A stretch of 64,000 nucleotides of DNA from JAJFUG01 sp964473155 (lineage in GTDB: Bacteria; Gemmatimonadota; Glassbacteria; GWA2-58-10), in NCBI GenBank assembly GCA_964473155.1, contig CAYYNT010000007.1, positions 38,022 through 102,021 of the forward strand, in the 5' to 3' direction. Below, one piece after another: positions 8,586-17,084 of the stretch. Every line of letters begins with the position of its first letter. The first letter of the stretch is position 1. The position numbers were made by a program, and so were the translations under genes. Under the pieces are notes generated by a model. That model did no database searches and was not told the origin of the DNA. It was given only the letters and a program-made list of their open reading frames with translations.

Positions 8586-8736
8586 TGACCTGCCTTTCTA
8601 CTCATATCGGTTAATGATAAAAATAAGTCAATGAACACATGCTTATTTATTCATAACCGTTTCAATTTGTCAATCTGTTATTTGGCTTTATCGAGTTTCT
8701 TGGTAGAATATCTCTCGGACTTCGCTCACATGTAGC

Positions 8737-11013
8737 TTATGGTATTTTTATCGTCCGGCTGAAAGTGGCCGTGTTGTGGAACTCATCCAGCACCTGGACC
8801 GCCACGGTGTGCTCACCGGGGGCCAGGTTCCTGAAATCCACCCGGAAGTTTTCTTTCGGTGTGTCCGCTATCCCGTCCTCGGGCGGCGCATTGCGCCAGC
8901 GTTCGCCATCCAGTGAAACCTGAGCCTGAGCAATCCTGCCCACCGCGTCCGCGGCCTCGAACAGAAGGACAGCGGCGCGTTCCTCACCGCGGTTGAAGCT
9001 GGCCCTGCCGATAACCGGCGGGGTGTTGTCCACCAGGAAGCGCTCGCTTTCGCGCTCGGCCAAGGCTGGCCGCGCTCCGGTGTTGCCGGCCGAGTCGGAG
9101 GCGACTACTTTCAGCACGTACCAGCCATCCGCCATGCTTTCCGTGCTCCAGGTCAGGGCGTTGTCAGTCAGACCGAGAGCCAGTGGCTTCCAGGCGGATT
9201 CCTCCACTCCGCGGAAATATACGTTGTAACTCAACTCGTCGCCGTTGGCGTCGCTGGCGTTCCAGCCTGCCATCCGCATGCCGCGGGCGTATTCTTTCTT
9301 GCCTGAGAACGGGTTCTGTGTGGAGCCTGAATTTTTTTTCGGATTCACGAGCTGCTCTGCCTCGTCCGGCATATCCAGGATCATCGGCTCGGAGGATGAG
9401 GAATTCTGTCCGCCTTTGCGGATGAAGACGCCCTGCGGCAGGAACTTGATCCGGCTGATCAGGGGCGGACGGTTGCGGCGAAGGTAGGAGACGCTGACTT
9501 CCTGCACCGAGGGGCTCACGCCCTCGTTCCGGCTGGAAAGGACCGCTTCCCACTGGAAGTACATCCGGGCTGGCGATTCTATTCGTGCGCCGGAGCCGGG
9601 AATGTACGGCGCGGACCATGCGCTCCAGGTGGTGTCCGGGCGGGCGGTGTTGCCGCTCCGGGTGCGGAAATGCACCTGCGTTCCCTCGGGAGAGCCGCCC
9701 TTCCAGCTGATAGCGCCCCACTCAGCGGTCAGCCCGGCGTTGTAAATCTGGCTCTGGAACGTGCCGCTCGAACGGTAGCGGCTTGGGACCTCCATTATCT
9801 TGCCCATGTTGCTTGCGCCGATAAATATCCGTTCCGTCGATATGTCCTGAATGAACACAGTGGCCTGGTTATCCGGGAAAGTGCAGAGCAGGGCCTGGTC
9901 GCCCAGACGGTCCACGCTGCAAAGGACCGGTTTGTCCTTGGTGGAAACGAACAGGGCGCGCCCGCGCCGGTCCAGCCCGATTGCCAGCACGGATTCACCG
10001 GCGCCCTGCCAGATACGGGTTGGGAAACGGTCTGTATCGAAAAAATAAATCTCGCTTGACGCGCTCTCGCCCATCTGCAGGGCCGGGACCTGTATTATGA
10101 ACTGGCCGCTTTTGTCCTGTTCCTGGCCCGAATCACCCTCTTTAGGCTCGGAGGACTGACCTGTCTGGCCGCTTCGCCCATCCTGGGGCGGAAGGAGCGG
10201 GCTGGGCAGTTCTCCGGGGGACTGCATCGTGAAAGCGGCTACATACAGATTGTTTTCGCGGTCAACGAGTATGGAGCGGATATCTTTCATCTGGCTGTCG
10301 TACAGGATCGAGACCTCGCCGGAGGGGGCCACCTGATAGATAAGACCCTTGCCGCTGCTTCCGGCCAGAAGGTTGCCGCTGCGGTCGAGGGCCAGGGAAA
10401 TGATATGCTGATCGCCGGATTTCAGCACCGAGCGCCCTTTTCCAATGCCGCTGATCCGGTAGACCGCGCCCGAGGGCCCTGTGGCGGCGAACAGGCTGCC
10501 ATCCGGAGCACACAGCAGCGCCCAGATGTATTTTTCCTGAGGATCGAACCACTGTTCGACCCGTGCGCCATCGTCTGTAAGGCGGTATATCCGGCCGTCC
10601 GGGGAGGTCGCCGCGAACACCTGCCCCTGTTTGTCGATCGCCAGGGCGGAAACCTCCGGCTCATCGAAACGCTTCACCAGAGTGGTGTCTCCGTTCGCTT
10701 CCAGGCGCAGCAGCTTTCCGTCGTGTCCGGTTCCGGCCCAGACCCGTCCGCGGCTGTCCGCCGCGAGACTCCAGATTATCGGTTCGCCGGGAGCGGCCAG
10801 GACCTTGAGGTCGGGTGAAAGGGCCAGGGATTCGTTTTCCAGGATCGAGACGCCCTCGGCGCGGCCTTTAATGAAGTCGGAGCGCGAGTTATCCGTCCAG
10901 AACGAGGGACCATCGGCCTTTACTACGGATACCCCCAGTAGAATTAACAATAATAAGGTTTTAATTCCGCGTCCCGGCACAAGAACCTCCAAAATCTCGC
11001 TTATATATCGCAC
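8737..11013 (-). CDS. Secreted beta-propeller protein with C-terminal Ig/FnIII-like domains
   Basis: 758 residues from a GTG. A hydrophobic signal segment (TLLLLILLGVSVVKA) is followed by repeated propeller blades of the NHL/ligand-binding-propeller kind (SLAADSRGRVWAGT, ALAIDKQGQVFAATS, LLCAPDGSLFAATG, SLALDRSGNLLAGSS). A low-complexity Gly/Gln/Ser/Glu linker lies near residues 265-290, and beta-sandwich regions follow to the end (DNTPPVIG near residue 670). No enzymatic motif is visible, so a periplasmic or surface binding role is likely. It begins 12 nt after the S55-like protease gene and is probably co-transcribed with it. I know of no named function. Confidence 0.65.
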   Translation of the reverse strand: MRYISEILEVLVPGRGIKTLLLLILLGVSVVKADGPSFWTDNSRSDFIKGRAEGVSILENESLALSPDLKVLAAPGEPIIWSLAADSRGRVWAGTGHDGKLLRLEANGDTTLVKRFDEPEVSALAIDKQGQVFAATSPDGRIYRLTDDGARVEQWFDPQEKYIWALLCAPDGSLFAATGPSGAVYRISGIGKGRSVLKSGDQHIISLALDRSGNLLAGSSGKGLIYQVAPSGEVSILYDSQMKDIRSILVDRENNLYVAAFTMQSPGELPSPLLPPQDGRSGQTGQSSEPKEGDSGQEQDKSGQFIIQVPALQMGESASSEIYFFDTDRFPTRIWQGAGESVLAIGLDRRGRALFVSTKDKPVLCSVDRLGDQALLCTFPDNQATVFIQDISTERIFIGASNMGKIMEVPSRYRSSGTFQSQIYNAGLTAEWGAISWKGGSPEGTQVHFRTRSGNTARPDTTWSAWSAPYIPGSGARIESPARMYFQWEAVLSSRNEGVSPSVQEVSVSYLRRNRPPLISRIKFLPQGVFIRKGGQNSSSSEPMILDMPDEAEQLVNPKKNSGSTQNPFSGKKEYARGMRMAGWNASDANGDELSYNVYFRGVEESAWKPLALGLTDNALTWSTESMADGWYVLKVVASDSAGNTGARPALAERESERFLVDNTPPVIGRASFNRGEERAAVLLFEAADAVGRIAQAQVSLDGERWRNAPPEDGIADTPKENFRVDFRNLAPGEHTVAVQVLDEFHNTATFSRTIKIP

Positions 11014-11025
11014 GCGCCGGAAGTT

Positions 11026-12894
11026 TCACCGGCTCAACTTGTAGTCCAACTGGAGAAGCCTGAATCCGCTGATTACGTAACCGGCCGGGCGTTCGGCTTC
11101 CACCACCGGTACATCCGCCAGCGGGGTTATCGCGCCGCTGGTGTTGCCCGAGCGCAGCAGACTCCAGACCGAGAGCGGGAGGTCATCCAGTTCCCGGTTG
11201 TCCAACATCAGCCCGCGGTCCTGCCGGAATATTTTCACGTAAACATGGTCCTCGCGGCGGGAGGAGTTGAGCAGCTCGACCAGATGCGCGAGGCTGGTGT
11301 AGCGGAAACGGCTGGGCGAAAGCTGAAATTCAGTGCGGGTGAGCATTTCACCAGAACCGACCAGAACGAACAGGCGGGTATCCTCTTCCAGGCCGGGAAT
11401 GGGAAGCCGGAAATTTTCCCGGCGCTTGGATCCGTTGAAGGGTTTGATCAGCACATCCAGGCCCAGAGTGTCACCGGCATATACTGTCGTCCGGTCCAGG
11501 AAGACCTCGCTCACCATAGCCCTGGGAGAACCTTCCGCAACATCGAGTTGCAGGCTCACATTACGCACATCCGCGGGTCCGAACTGGTTGGCGTAGAGGT
11601 ACTGAAGCGCCATCTGCACCGACTGGATGACCTCGATCGGGGCGGCCGGACCGGCCAGCATGTCCTCGATCTTCACCTCGGGAAGCCCGCCCAGCTCTAT
11701 CCTGGCCTTCATGCAGTAAGTCCGCTCGGTTACAATGTCTCCCATGGAGGTCAGGGAGTTGAGCATCACCAGCGAGGCCAGGGTGGGGGTGAGACGCTTG
11801 TGGCGGACCAGCTCGAAGCTGAATTTTTCAGGCCCGCGCTCCTTGTCGTTTATCTCCAGGCTGAACGGCAGCATGTCGGGCTGCCCGCCCAGAATCCCCA
11901 GGACACCGCTCGCGTGATCCGTGCGGATCGTTCCCAGGAAACCGGTGGCGTTGGACAGCTTGAAAGAGCTGGACAGGTTGGGCATGACAGCGACAATGTC
12001 CGCTCCGGTCATCGGGAAATTCACCGGCCCAAATTGAAGGAAAGGATGGCCGAAAGCCAGGATTTTATTTCCCTCGCGCCAGGTCAGCGTGCCTGTGGCG
12101 GCCAGCGAAAGATCGCCGCGCACGAGCTGTGCGGTCACCGGCGCTCCGGCTTCCAGCCGGACAGGAGATTGTGCTCCGCCGGAAATCCCGGCAGCGGCGC
12201 CCCCCATCACCGGGATAAGTCCCAGGCGGCTGAAAGAGGGTCCAAAGCGTTCCATCACCTCAGGACGGCAACCGGAGAAAACAAGCGGCACGGCCAGGCG
12301 CTCCAGTTGCATTCCATCCCTGGCGGTCATTGGGCCTGTTCCCGGGGAGAGCGCTTCGTTCCCGGAAAGTGGATCGGCCGGGGCCTTGAAGGGATCATAG
12401 AGTTCGGACGCAGCGCCGGGAGGCAGCAAACCGCCAGATGGCGAACCCTCTGCCGGGGCCGAGCCGGTGGTGTCGACCGGTATTTCAAACATCTGCTGGA
12501 TAGGAGTGATACCGGCGATCGGGTCTTTCGAGAAACTCCAGCCGTAGGCCAGCGCTCCGACCAGTTTACCGTCCACATAGACCGGGCTGCCGCTCATCCC
12601 GGCCACGACTCCTGTATGGCGAAGCCGGTCGCCCAGCAGCTCGGCGAGTATTATATCCTTGCGGGGAGCGAAATTATTCAGCGTCCCGATTATACGGACC
12701 TGGAATTCTTCGATACTATCTCCGGAAAACACGGTCCGGCCGTAGCCGGTCATCCCAGGCCGGACCTGGTCCAGCGGCATCAGCTCGACCTGGGCCGGGA
12801 AGGCCTCGGATGAACTGATAAGTGCTGCTGAAAGGATCAATAGACGGAGAATTATTCGAGTATTCATATTTCTGCCGTTTTTATATGGCTTCAT
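11026..12894 (-). CDS. SpoIVB-type (S55) serine protease domain protein
   Basis: 622 residues from the first ATG; the ATG at 12867 (MNTRIILRLLIL) would give a cleaner signal peptide and is an equally good start. After the signal, MPLDQVRPGMTGYGRTVFSG begins the S55 domain. VVAGMSGSPVYVDGKLVGA carries the probable nucleophile Ser101, with a candidate His93 shortly before (LRHTGV). Later parts include ILAFGHPFLQFG, also typical of the family. SpoIVB cleaves a partner protein in sporulation signalling; here no sporulation genes are seen, and the target is unknown. Its downstream neighbour is the propeller protein, a possible partner or substrate. Confidence 0.75.
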   Translation of the reverse strand: MKPYKNGRNMNTRIILRLLILSAALISSSEAFPAQVELMPLDQVRPGMTGYGRTVFSGDSIEEFQVRIIGTLNNFAPRKDIILAELLGDRLRHTGVVAGMSGSPVYVDGKLVGALAYGWSFSKDPIAGITPIQQMFEIPVDTTGSAPAEGSPSGGLLPPGAASELYDPFKAPADPLSGNEALSPGTGPMTARDGMQLERLAVPLVFSGCRPEVMERFGPSFSRLGLIPVMGGAAAGISGGAQSPVRLEAGAPVTAQLVRGDLSLAATGTLTWREGNKILAFGHPFLQFGPVNFPMTGADIVAVMPNLSSSFKLSNATGFLGTIRTDHASGVLGILGGQPDMLPFSLEINDKERGPEKFSFELVRHKRLTPTLASLVMLNSLTSMGDIVTERTYCMKARIELGGLPEVKIEDMLAGPAAPIEVIQSVQMALQYLYANQFGPADVRNVSLQLDVAEGSPRAMVSEVFLDRTTVYAGDTLGLDVLIKPFNGSKRRENFRLPIPGLEEDTRLFVLVGSGEMLTRTEFQLSPSRFRYTSLAHLVELLNSSRREDHVYVKIFRQDRGLMLDNRELDDLPLSVWSLLRSGNTSGAITPLADVPVVEAERPAGYVISGFRLLQLDYKLSR

Positions 12895-12970
12895 GCGGTG
12901 ACTTGAAGAACCGCTTAAGATAAAGCAATTTAAGGTTTGTATACAGGGTTGTCAATCCAGCATAGAGGGT

Positions 12971-14893
12971 TCAGGCGGTTCGCCCGAAAATGCGCAGAAT
13001 CCCCCAGAGTACAACAGTACAGACCAGGATGGAAACAAAGGGATGAATGAATCCCATGGCGGCGGGCAGATAGCCAAGAAGGGTTGTCACTACGCCGACA
13101 AGCAGAGCATATGGTAACTGGGTGCGCACGTGGTCCACATGGTCCGCTCCGCTGGCCATCGAGCTCATTATAGTGGTGTCGCTGATCGGGCTGCAATGGT
13201 CTCCGAATACGGCGCCGGACAGGACCGCTCCGACAGTGGCCACCATGGTCAGGTCCACCGTCTCGGGCGGCAGCCCGGCTTCTATCGGGAGGTGGTGCGC
13301 CAGCGGTATGACCAGAGGCATCAGTATCGCCATTGTGCCCCAGGATGTCCCGGTGGAGAAACTTATAGCCGCCCCGATGATAAAAGTCAGCGACGGCAGA
13401 AGGCCGGGGCTGATAAAGCCTCGGGTTATGCCCAGAAGGTAGCTGGCTGTATCCAGGTCGGTGCAGATAATCTGTATTACACGGGCCAGGGTCAGGATTA
13501 TCATGGCGATGGTCAGGGATTTGAACCCGACGATGAACGAGTCGACGCACTCGCGCAGGGTCATTATCCGCTGGGCTATCGACATGATAATGGCGACGAA
13601 CGTTCCGGCGAATGCAGCCCACAACAGGACCTGGAATGGATCGGCCGCTCCTATGATATTGTAGAGTGTTTTTTCGCCGCCGCTCGCTTCCAGTTGTTCC
13701 ACTCCGCTGAAATAAAGGCCGGCAAGAAGCACCGCGCTCATCACTCCGATCGGAACGATTGCGTTGTACCAGCGTGGCGGGGCGTCCGAGGAGTCCTGCA
13801 GCTTGGTCATCTCGTCATCAACCAGGGGCTGCGCCCGCGGCCCCAGCACCTCACCGGTCCTGAACGAACGGTTTTCGGCCCGCCACATCGGGCCGAAATC
13901 CCTACCGCTTATGGCTATCATCAGAACAAAAATAAGAGTCATGATAGAATAGAAGTTGAACGGCACCGCTTGCAGAAACAACCAGTAGGCGTTTTCGTTC
14001 AAGCCCAGATCGGCTATGCTCGTGCCGAGCAGCCCCAGTTCGAACCCGATCCAGGTGGAGATAAGGGCTATGCAGGCCACCGGGGCGGAGGTGCTGTCCA
14101 CGATATAGGAGAGTTTTTCCCTCGAGATGCGGAGTTTGTCCGTGAAAGGCCGCATCGTGTTGCCGACCATCAGCGTGTTGGAATAATCATCGAAGAAAAT
14201 CAGCAGCCCCAGCAGCCAGGTGCTGAACTGTCCCATGCGGCGGGAGACCGCCAGGCGCGAGAATTTTTCCACCAGCCCGGTGGCTCCGCCCGACCTGGCG
14301 ATCAAGCCGACCATTCCGCCCAGGGTCATGCTGAATATGATGATTCTTACATGGTCTTTATCTGTCATCGCCTGTACAAAATAAGTATCGATCAGCCGGA
14401 TCAGGCCGGTCCATGGATTAAGTCCTGACATCAGACTTGTCCCGACCCATATGCCAATGAACAGCGCCGGGAGGACCTGACGGAAGATGAGGGCAAACAG
14501 TATTGCCACAAGGGGGGGAAGAAGGGTGAGAAAACCGGGATACACCCGCAGGCTCGATTCAATCCGGAGATCGCCGCGCAACGCAATAATCCGGTGGCGA
14601 CCGCTCTCCGAAACAGTGAAAACTGCCTTTCCTGAGGAATCCGGCAGCGCCCTGGCCAGGACGGACTCACCGTTTTGAAGCTCTAAAGACCAGTCTTCCA
14701 GGCTTGCCGGGACCGTTGGAGGATAGTGCAAAGTAACTGTAATCGGAACACCGGCGAAAGCGACAGCCGGAGTCTCGATCCGGTATGGCTGTATATAGCC
14801 GTTTCCGGCTTGTATCAGATTCGGAGAAAAAAGCCCGGTCGCTATAAGTGCGAAAAACAGCAGGGCTGCCCGGAATCGCTCATCGCAAGTCAT
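12971..14893 (-). CDS. NhaC-family Na+/H+ antiporter with N-terminal extracytoplasmic domain
   Basis: 640 residues, longer than the 450-550 usual for the family. The antiporter part starts at about residue 118 with a dozen hydrophobic helices and family motifs (GLLIFFDDYSNTLMVG, IVDSTSAPVACIALISTW, FSTGTSWGTMAILMPL, FGDHCSPISDTTIMSSMA). The first 115 residues are a signal-like helix followed by a beta-rich stretch (YRIETPAVAFAGVPITVTLH) resembling an Ig-like domain facing outside the cytoplasm. The substrate may be Na+/H+ or an organic anion as in related NhaC/YfcC-like carriers. No obvious operon partner; 76 nt upstream of the protease gene on the same strand. Confidence 0.85.
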   Translation of the reverse strand: MTCDERFRAALLFFALIATGLFSPNLIQAGNGYIQPYRIETPAVAFAGVPITVTLHYPPTVPASLEDWSLELQNGESVLARALPDSSGKAVFTVSESGRHRIIALRGDLRIESSLRVYPGFLTLLPPLVAILFALIFRQVLPALFIGIWVGTSLMSGLNPWTGLIRLIDTYFVQAMTDKDHVRIIIFSMTLGGMVGLIARSGGATGLVEKFSRLAVSRRMGQFSTWLLGLLIFFDDYSNTLMVGNTMRPFTDKLRISREKLSYIVDSTSAPVACIALISTWIGFELGLLGTSIADLGLNENAYWLFLQAVPFNFYSIMTLIFVLMIAISGRDFGPMWRAENRSFRTGEVLGPRAQPLVDDEMTKLQDSSDAPPRWYNAIVPIGVMSAVLLAGLYFSGVEQLEASGGEKTLYNIIGAADPFQVLLWAAFAGTFVAIIMSIAQRIMTLRECVDSFIVGFKSLTIAMIILTLARVIQIICTDLDTASYLLGITRGFISPGLLPSLTFIIGAAISFSTGTSWGTMAILMPLVIPLAHHLPIEAGLPPETVDLTMVATVGAVLSGAVFGDHCSPISDTTIMSSMASGADHVDHVRTQLPYALLVGVVTTLLGYLPAAMGFIHPFVSILVCTVVLWGILRIFGRTA

Positions 14894-15084
14894 TCATTTT
14901 CCATATGAAGGGAATACTTTGCCGCCTGTAATATCCGGGTTGTAAAAAGAGAATAGAACATAGCCCATATCGATATCTTAGTCAATATTCAAAAATGCGC
15001 CTGAGGTATGTTTTTTGCACTTATAAATTAAATAATGGACTTACAGAGGAGAATCAGGCATAATATTATTAGAGGTCAGCCATT

Positions 15085-15603
15085 GTGATAAAGTATCATT
15101 CCGGGATGCCCGTTATTGTCATAATCTGTCTCCTGGCTGTAAGTTTTGGCTGCGAGCAGAGGGGAAGATCGCCGTTTTTTCAGGCTGACCGTCTTTCAGA
15201 CGATCCGGAGTATCCGCGAGCCGCCCTTTCAATCCTGGCGGATGGAGAAAATGAATATGGCGACAGTTGCCGGATCGAGAGCAGCCGTGAAGACAGCCTG
15301 ATATTTCTTGAGATAGTAGTCAGTCCGCTCTCTCCGGAGCGTATTAACGAAAGGTACGTGAAGATCACGCTGGATGTGTCGGTGGGTCTGCGAGATGTGG
15401 GGATTCTGGTTTCAGATACCTCGGGAATCGAGCTTCCGGGGCCGGGAAGGTATCCACTGTCAATCAGGATAGAGAATACCGCCGCTCTGGAGTCCGGGGC
15501 CAACAGTGTCGGAGTCACCGCTTTGACCCGTTATTTGAATGCCTCGGGCGATCTTGCCTCTCCGTTGGGCCGGGAACTAAGGTACTGCAACCTTGAATGG
15601 TGA
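15085..15603 (+). CDS. Uncharacterised lipoprotein
   Basis: 172 residues from a GTG preceded by AGAGG; the in-frame ATG at 15106 (MPVIVIICLLAV) would also leave a signal peptide. The hydrophobic segment ends at VSFGC (Cys23), a plausible lipobox. The mature part is short and beta-rich with no recognised domain. The stop lies 3 nt before the next ATG, so it is co-transcribed with the following membrane protein, and perhaps with the barrel gene after that. Confidence 0.6.
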   Translation: MIKYHSGMPVIVIICLLAVSFGCEQRGRSPFFQADRLSDDPEYPRAALSILADGENEYGDSCRIESSREDSLIFLEIVVSPLSPERINERYVKITLDVSVGLRDVGILVSDTSGIELPGPGRYPLSIRIENTAALESGANSVGVTALTRYLNASGDLASPLGRELRYCNLEW

Positions 15604-15606
15604 TAA

Positions 15607-17010
15607 ATGACTTTTTCGGATGACAATCTGGAGAAGGATAACCGTCAAACGCCGGGAGACATTCCTCCGCCGCCTGCAAACGGCGGATCCGGTATTGATG
15701 AAGCGGGGGCCGCCCGGAATGCGCATGAGTATCACCCCGCTGGAGCTGAGGAAATAAGAGAAGATAACTCTTCGCAGTTCATTGATTTCGATGTATGGGT
15801 CGCCACGCTCGAGGCGAATTTCGGAATAAAATTCGAAAAAGTCCTGACCCGGGAGTTCGGGCCGGACTGGATTAACATGATTAACTCCAGGATAGCGGAT
15901 GGAGAGGATTTCCAGGCTGTAGTCCAGGATCTGAAACACAAGCTTGGCGGACCGGCCAGAATTGAGATAGATCCCAGCGACATGGAGTCGGGGGGGATCA
16001 CTTTCGAGGCCCTTGGGCGCGCCGAGGTTATTGGAGAACCTGGGCAGGGGAGCGGGCAAGGGTATGAAGGAGACGAGAATGTCCCGCACCTGCTCCATGC
16101 GATACGCAAGGAACTCCCGGGTGATGACAAACTTATAATAGACGCCCAGCCCGAAAAGTTCCAGGAAGAAACCCTTCTCCTGTATAAAGACAAGGAAAGT
16201 GGGAAAAAATCCGCCGATGACGATTTGATACTGATGGACCGCCGCGATTTTTCACGTCTCAGCTATTACGCCAGCAAGGAAATGCACCGTCACGACGAGG
16301 ACAAGATCAACGGGCAGCCCGGGAATAAAGGGGACTGGTGGAAACGCGCCCTGCCAGACAATCCATGGGCCAGAGTTTTTGTGCTGTTTGGAGTGCTGTT
16401 TATTGCCTGGGTCCTGTTTTGCATGACAAGCTACGTTTATTTTACCTCGACTTCTGATCGCATGCTGTCCCTGTACCCGCCGGACCTGGTTTTCCGGCCA
16501 TCCTCAGCGTTGCATAATCAGGGTGTGCTGGCCAGGATCAATAAAGACAGCACCGAGACGCCACTGGCCTTTTTTTTCTATCGCCCTGCTATCCGCCGTC
16601 TCGAGACAAACCTTCTTGTTTCGCAGGGACAGGCGCGCTTCGATCTTTCCGTGGCCCAGCCCGGGCTTCTGGTCATTCCCCCGGCACAGAACGGAGATTC
16701 GGTAGCGGTGGTTGCGCACTATAGTCAACGCTTACCGCAGGCTGTCCCCGCGCTTATGGGCATCCCGCTTTTCAGTCTTTATGAAAACGGATATTCTGTA
16801 ATACAGGCGTTTGAAACACCGGCAAGTGCAATGTTGCCAGGACTTCTCCATCTGGAACTCCGTGGTTTGCAGAATGAGAAAGTGGGAGATGCCTACCTGG
16901 CCCGTAACCGCCTTAACATACGCTGGGAAAAGAAGGATGATCTCAGCGGAGCAGCCTTCAATCCCCTCATCAAAAGATTGGTGTTGCTTTTTACCCTCCT
17001 TGAAGCTTAG
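15607..17010 (+). CDS. Uncharacterised single-span membrane protein with acidic N-terminal half
   Basis: 467 residues. The first 255 are hydrophilic and rich in Asp/Glu/Gly/Pro, with an early low-complexity stretch (GDIPPPPANGGSG), no signal peptide and no domain I know. One transmembrane helix lies at about 256-278 (VFVLFGVLFIAWVLFCMTSY). A C-terminal part of about 185 residues is beta-rich and presumably periplasmic. This topology (large cytoplasmic region, one helix, periplasmic beta domain) recalls a trans-envelope sensor or anchor, but nothing confirms it. Tightly spaced after the lipoprotein gene. Confidence 0.55.
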   Translation: MTFSDDNLEKDNRQTPGDIPPPPANGGSGIDEAGAARNAHEYHPAGAEEIREDNSSQFIDFDVWVATLEANFGIKFEKVLTREFGPDWINMINSRIADGEDFQAVVQDLKHKLGGPARIEIDPSDMESGGITFEALGRAEVIGEPGQGSGQGYEGDENVPHLLHAIRKELPGDDKLIIDAQPEKFQEETLLLYKDKESGKKSADDDLILMDRRDFSRLSYYASKEMHRHDEDKINGQPGNKGDWWKRALPDNPWARVFVLFGVLFIAWVLFCMTSYVYFTSTSDRMLSLYPPDLVFRPSSALHNQGVLARINKDSTETPLAFFFYRPAIRRLETNLLVSQGQARFDLSVAQPGLLVIPPAQNGDSVAVVAHYSQRLPQAVPALMGIPLFSLYENGYSVIQAFETPASAMLPGLLHLELRGLQNEKVGDAYLARNRLNIRWEKKDDLSGAAFNPLIKRLVLLFTLLEA

Positions 17011-17084
17011 TTTCAAACTGGTTCAGGTTTTCGGAATACCCTTCTCGAACGCTTATAACAGTGTAATCAAGGCCGGTTCGAAGC

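Noticed and set aside
11245..12813. Long plus-strand open frame opposite the S55-type protease gene
   Set aside because: Same reason: a high-GC antisense shadow; the minus-strand product has signal peptide and protease motifs.
13130..14428. Long plus-strand open frame opposite the NhaC gene
   Set aside because: Rich in Gln, His, Gly and Arg with no hydrophobic or family pattern; it mirrors the codon bias of the true minus-strand gene.
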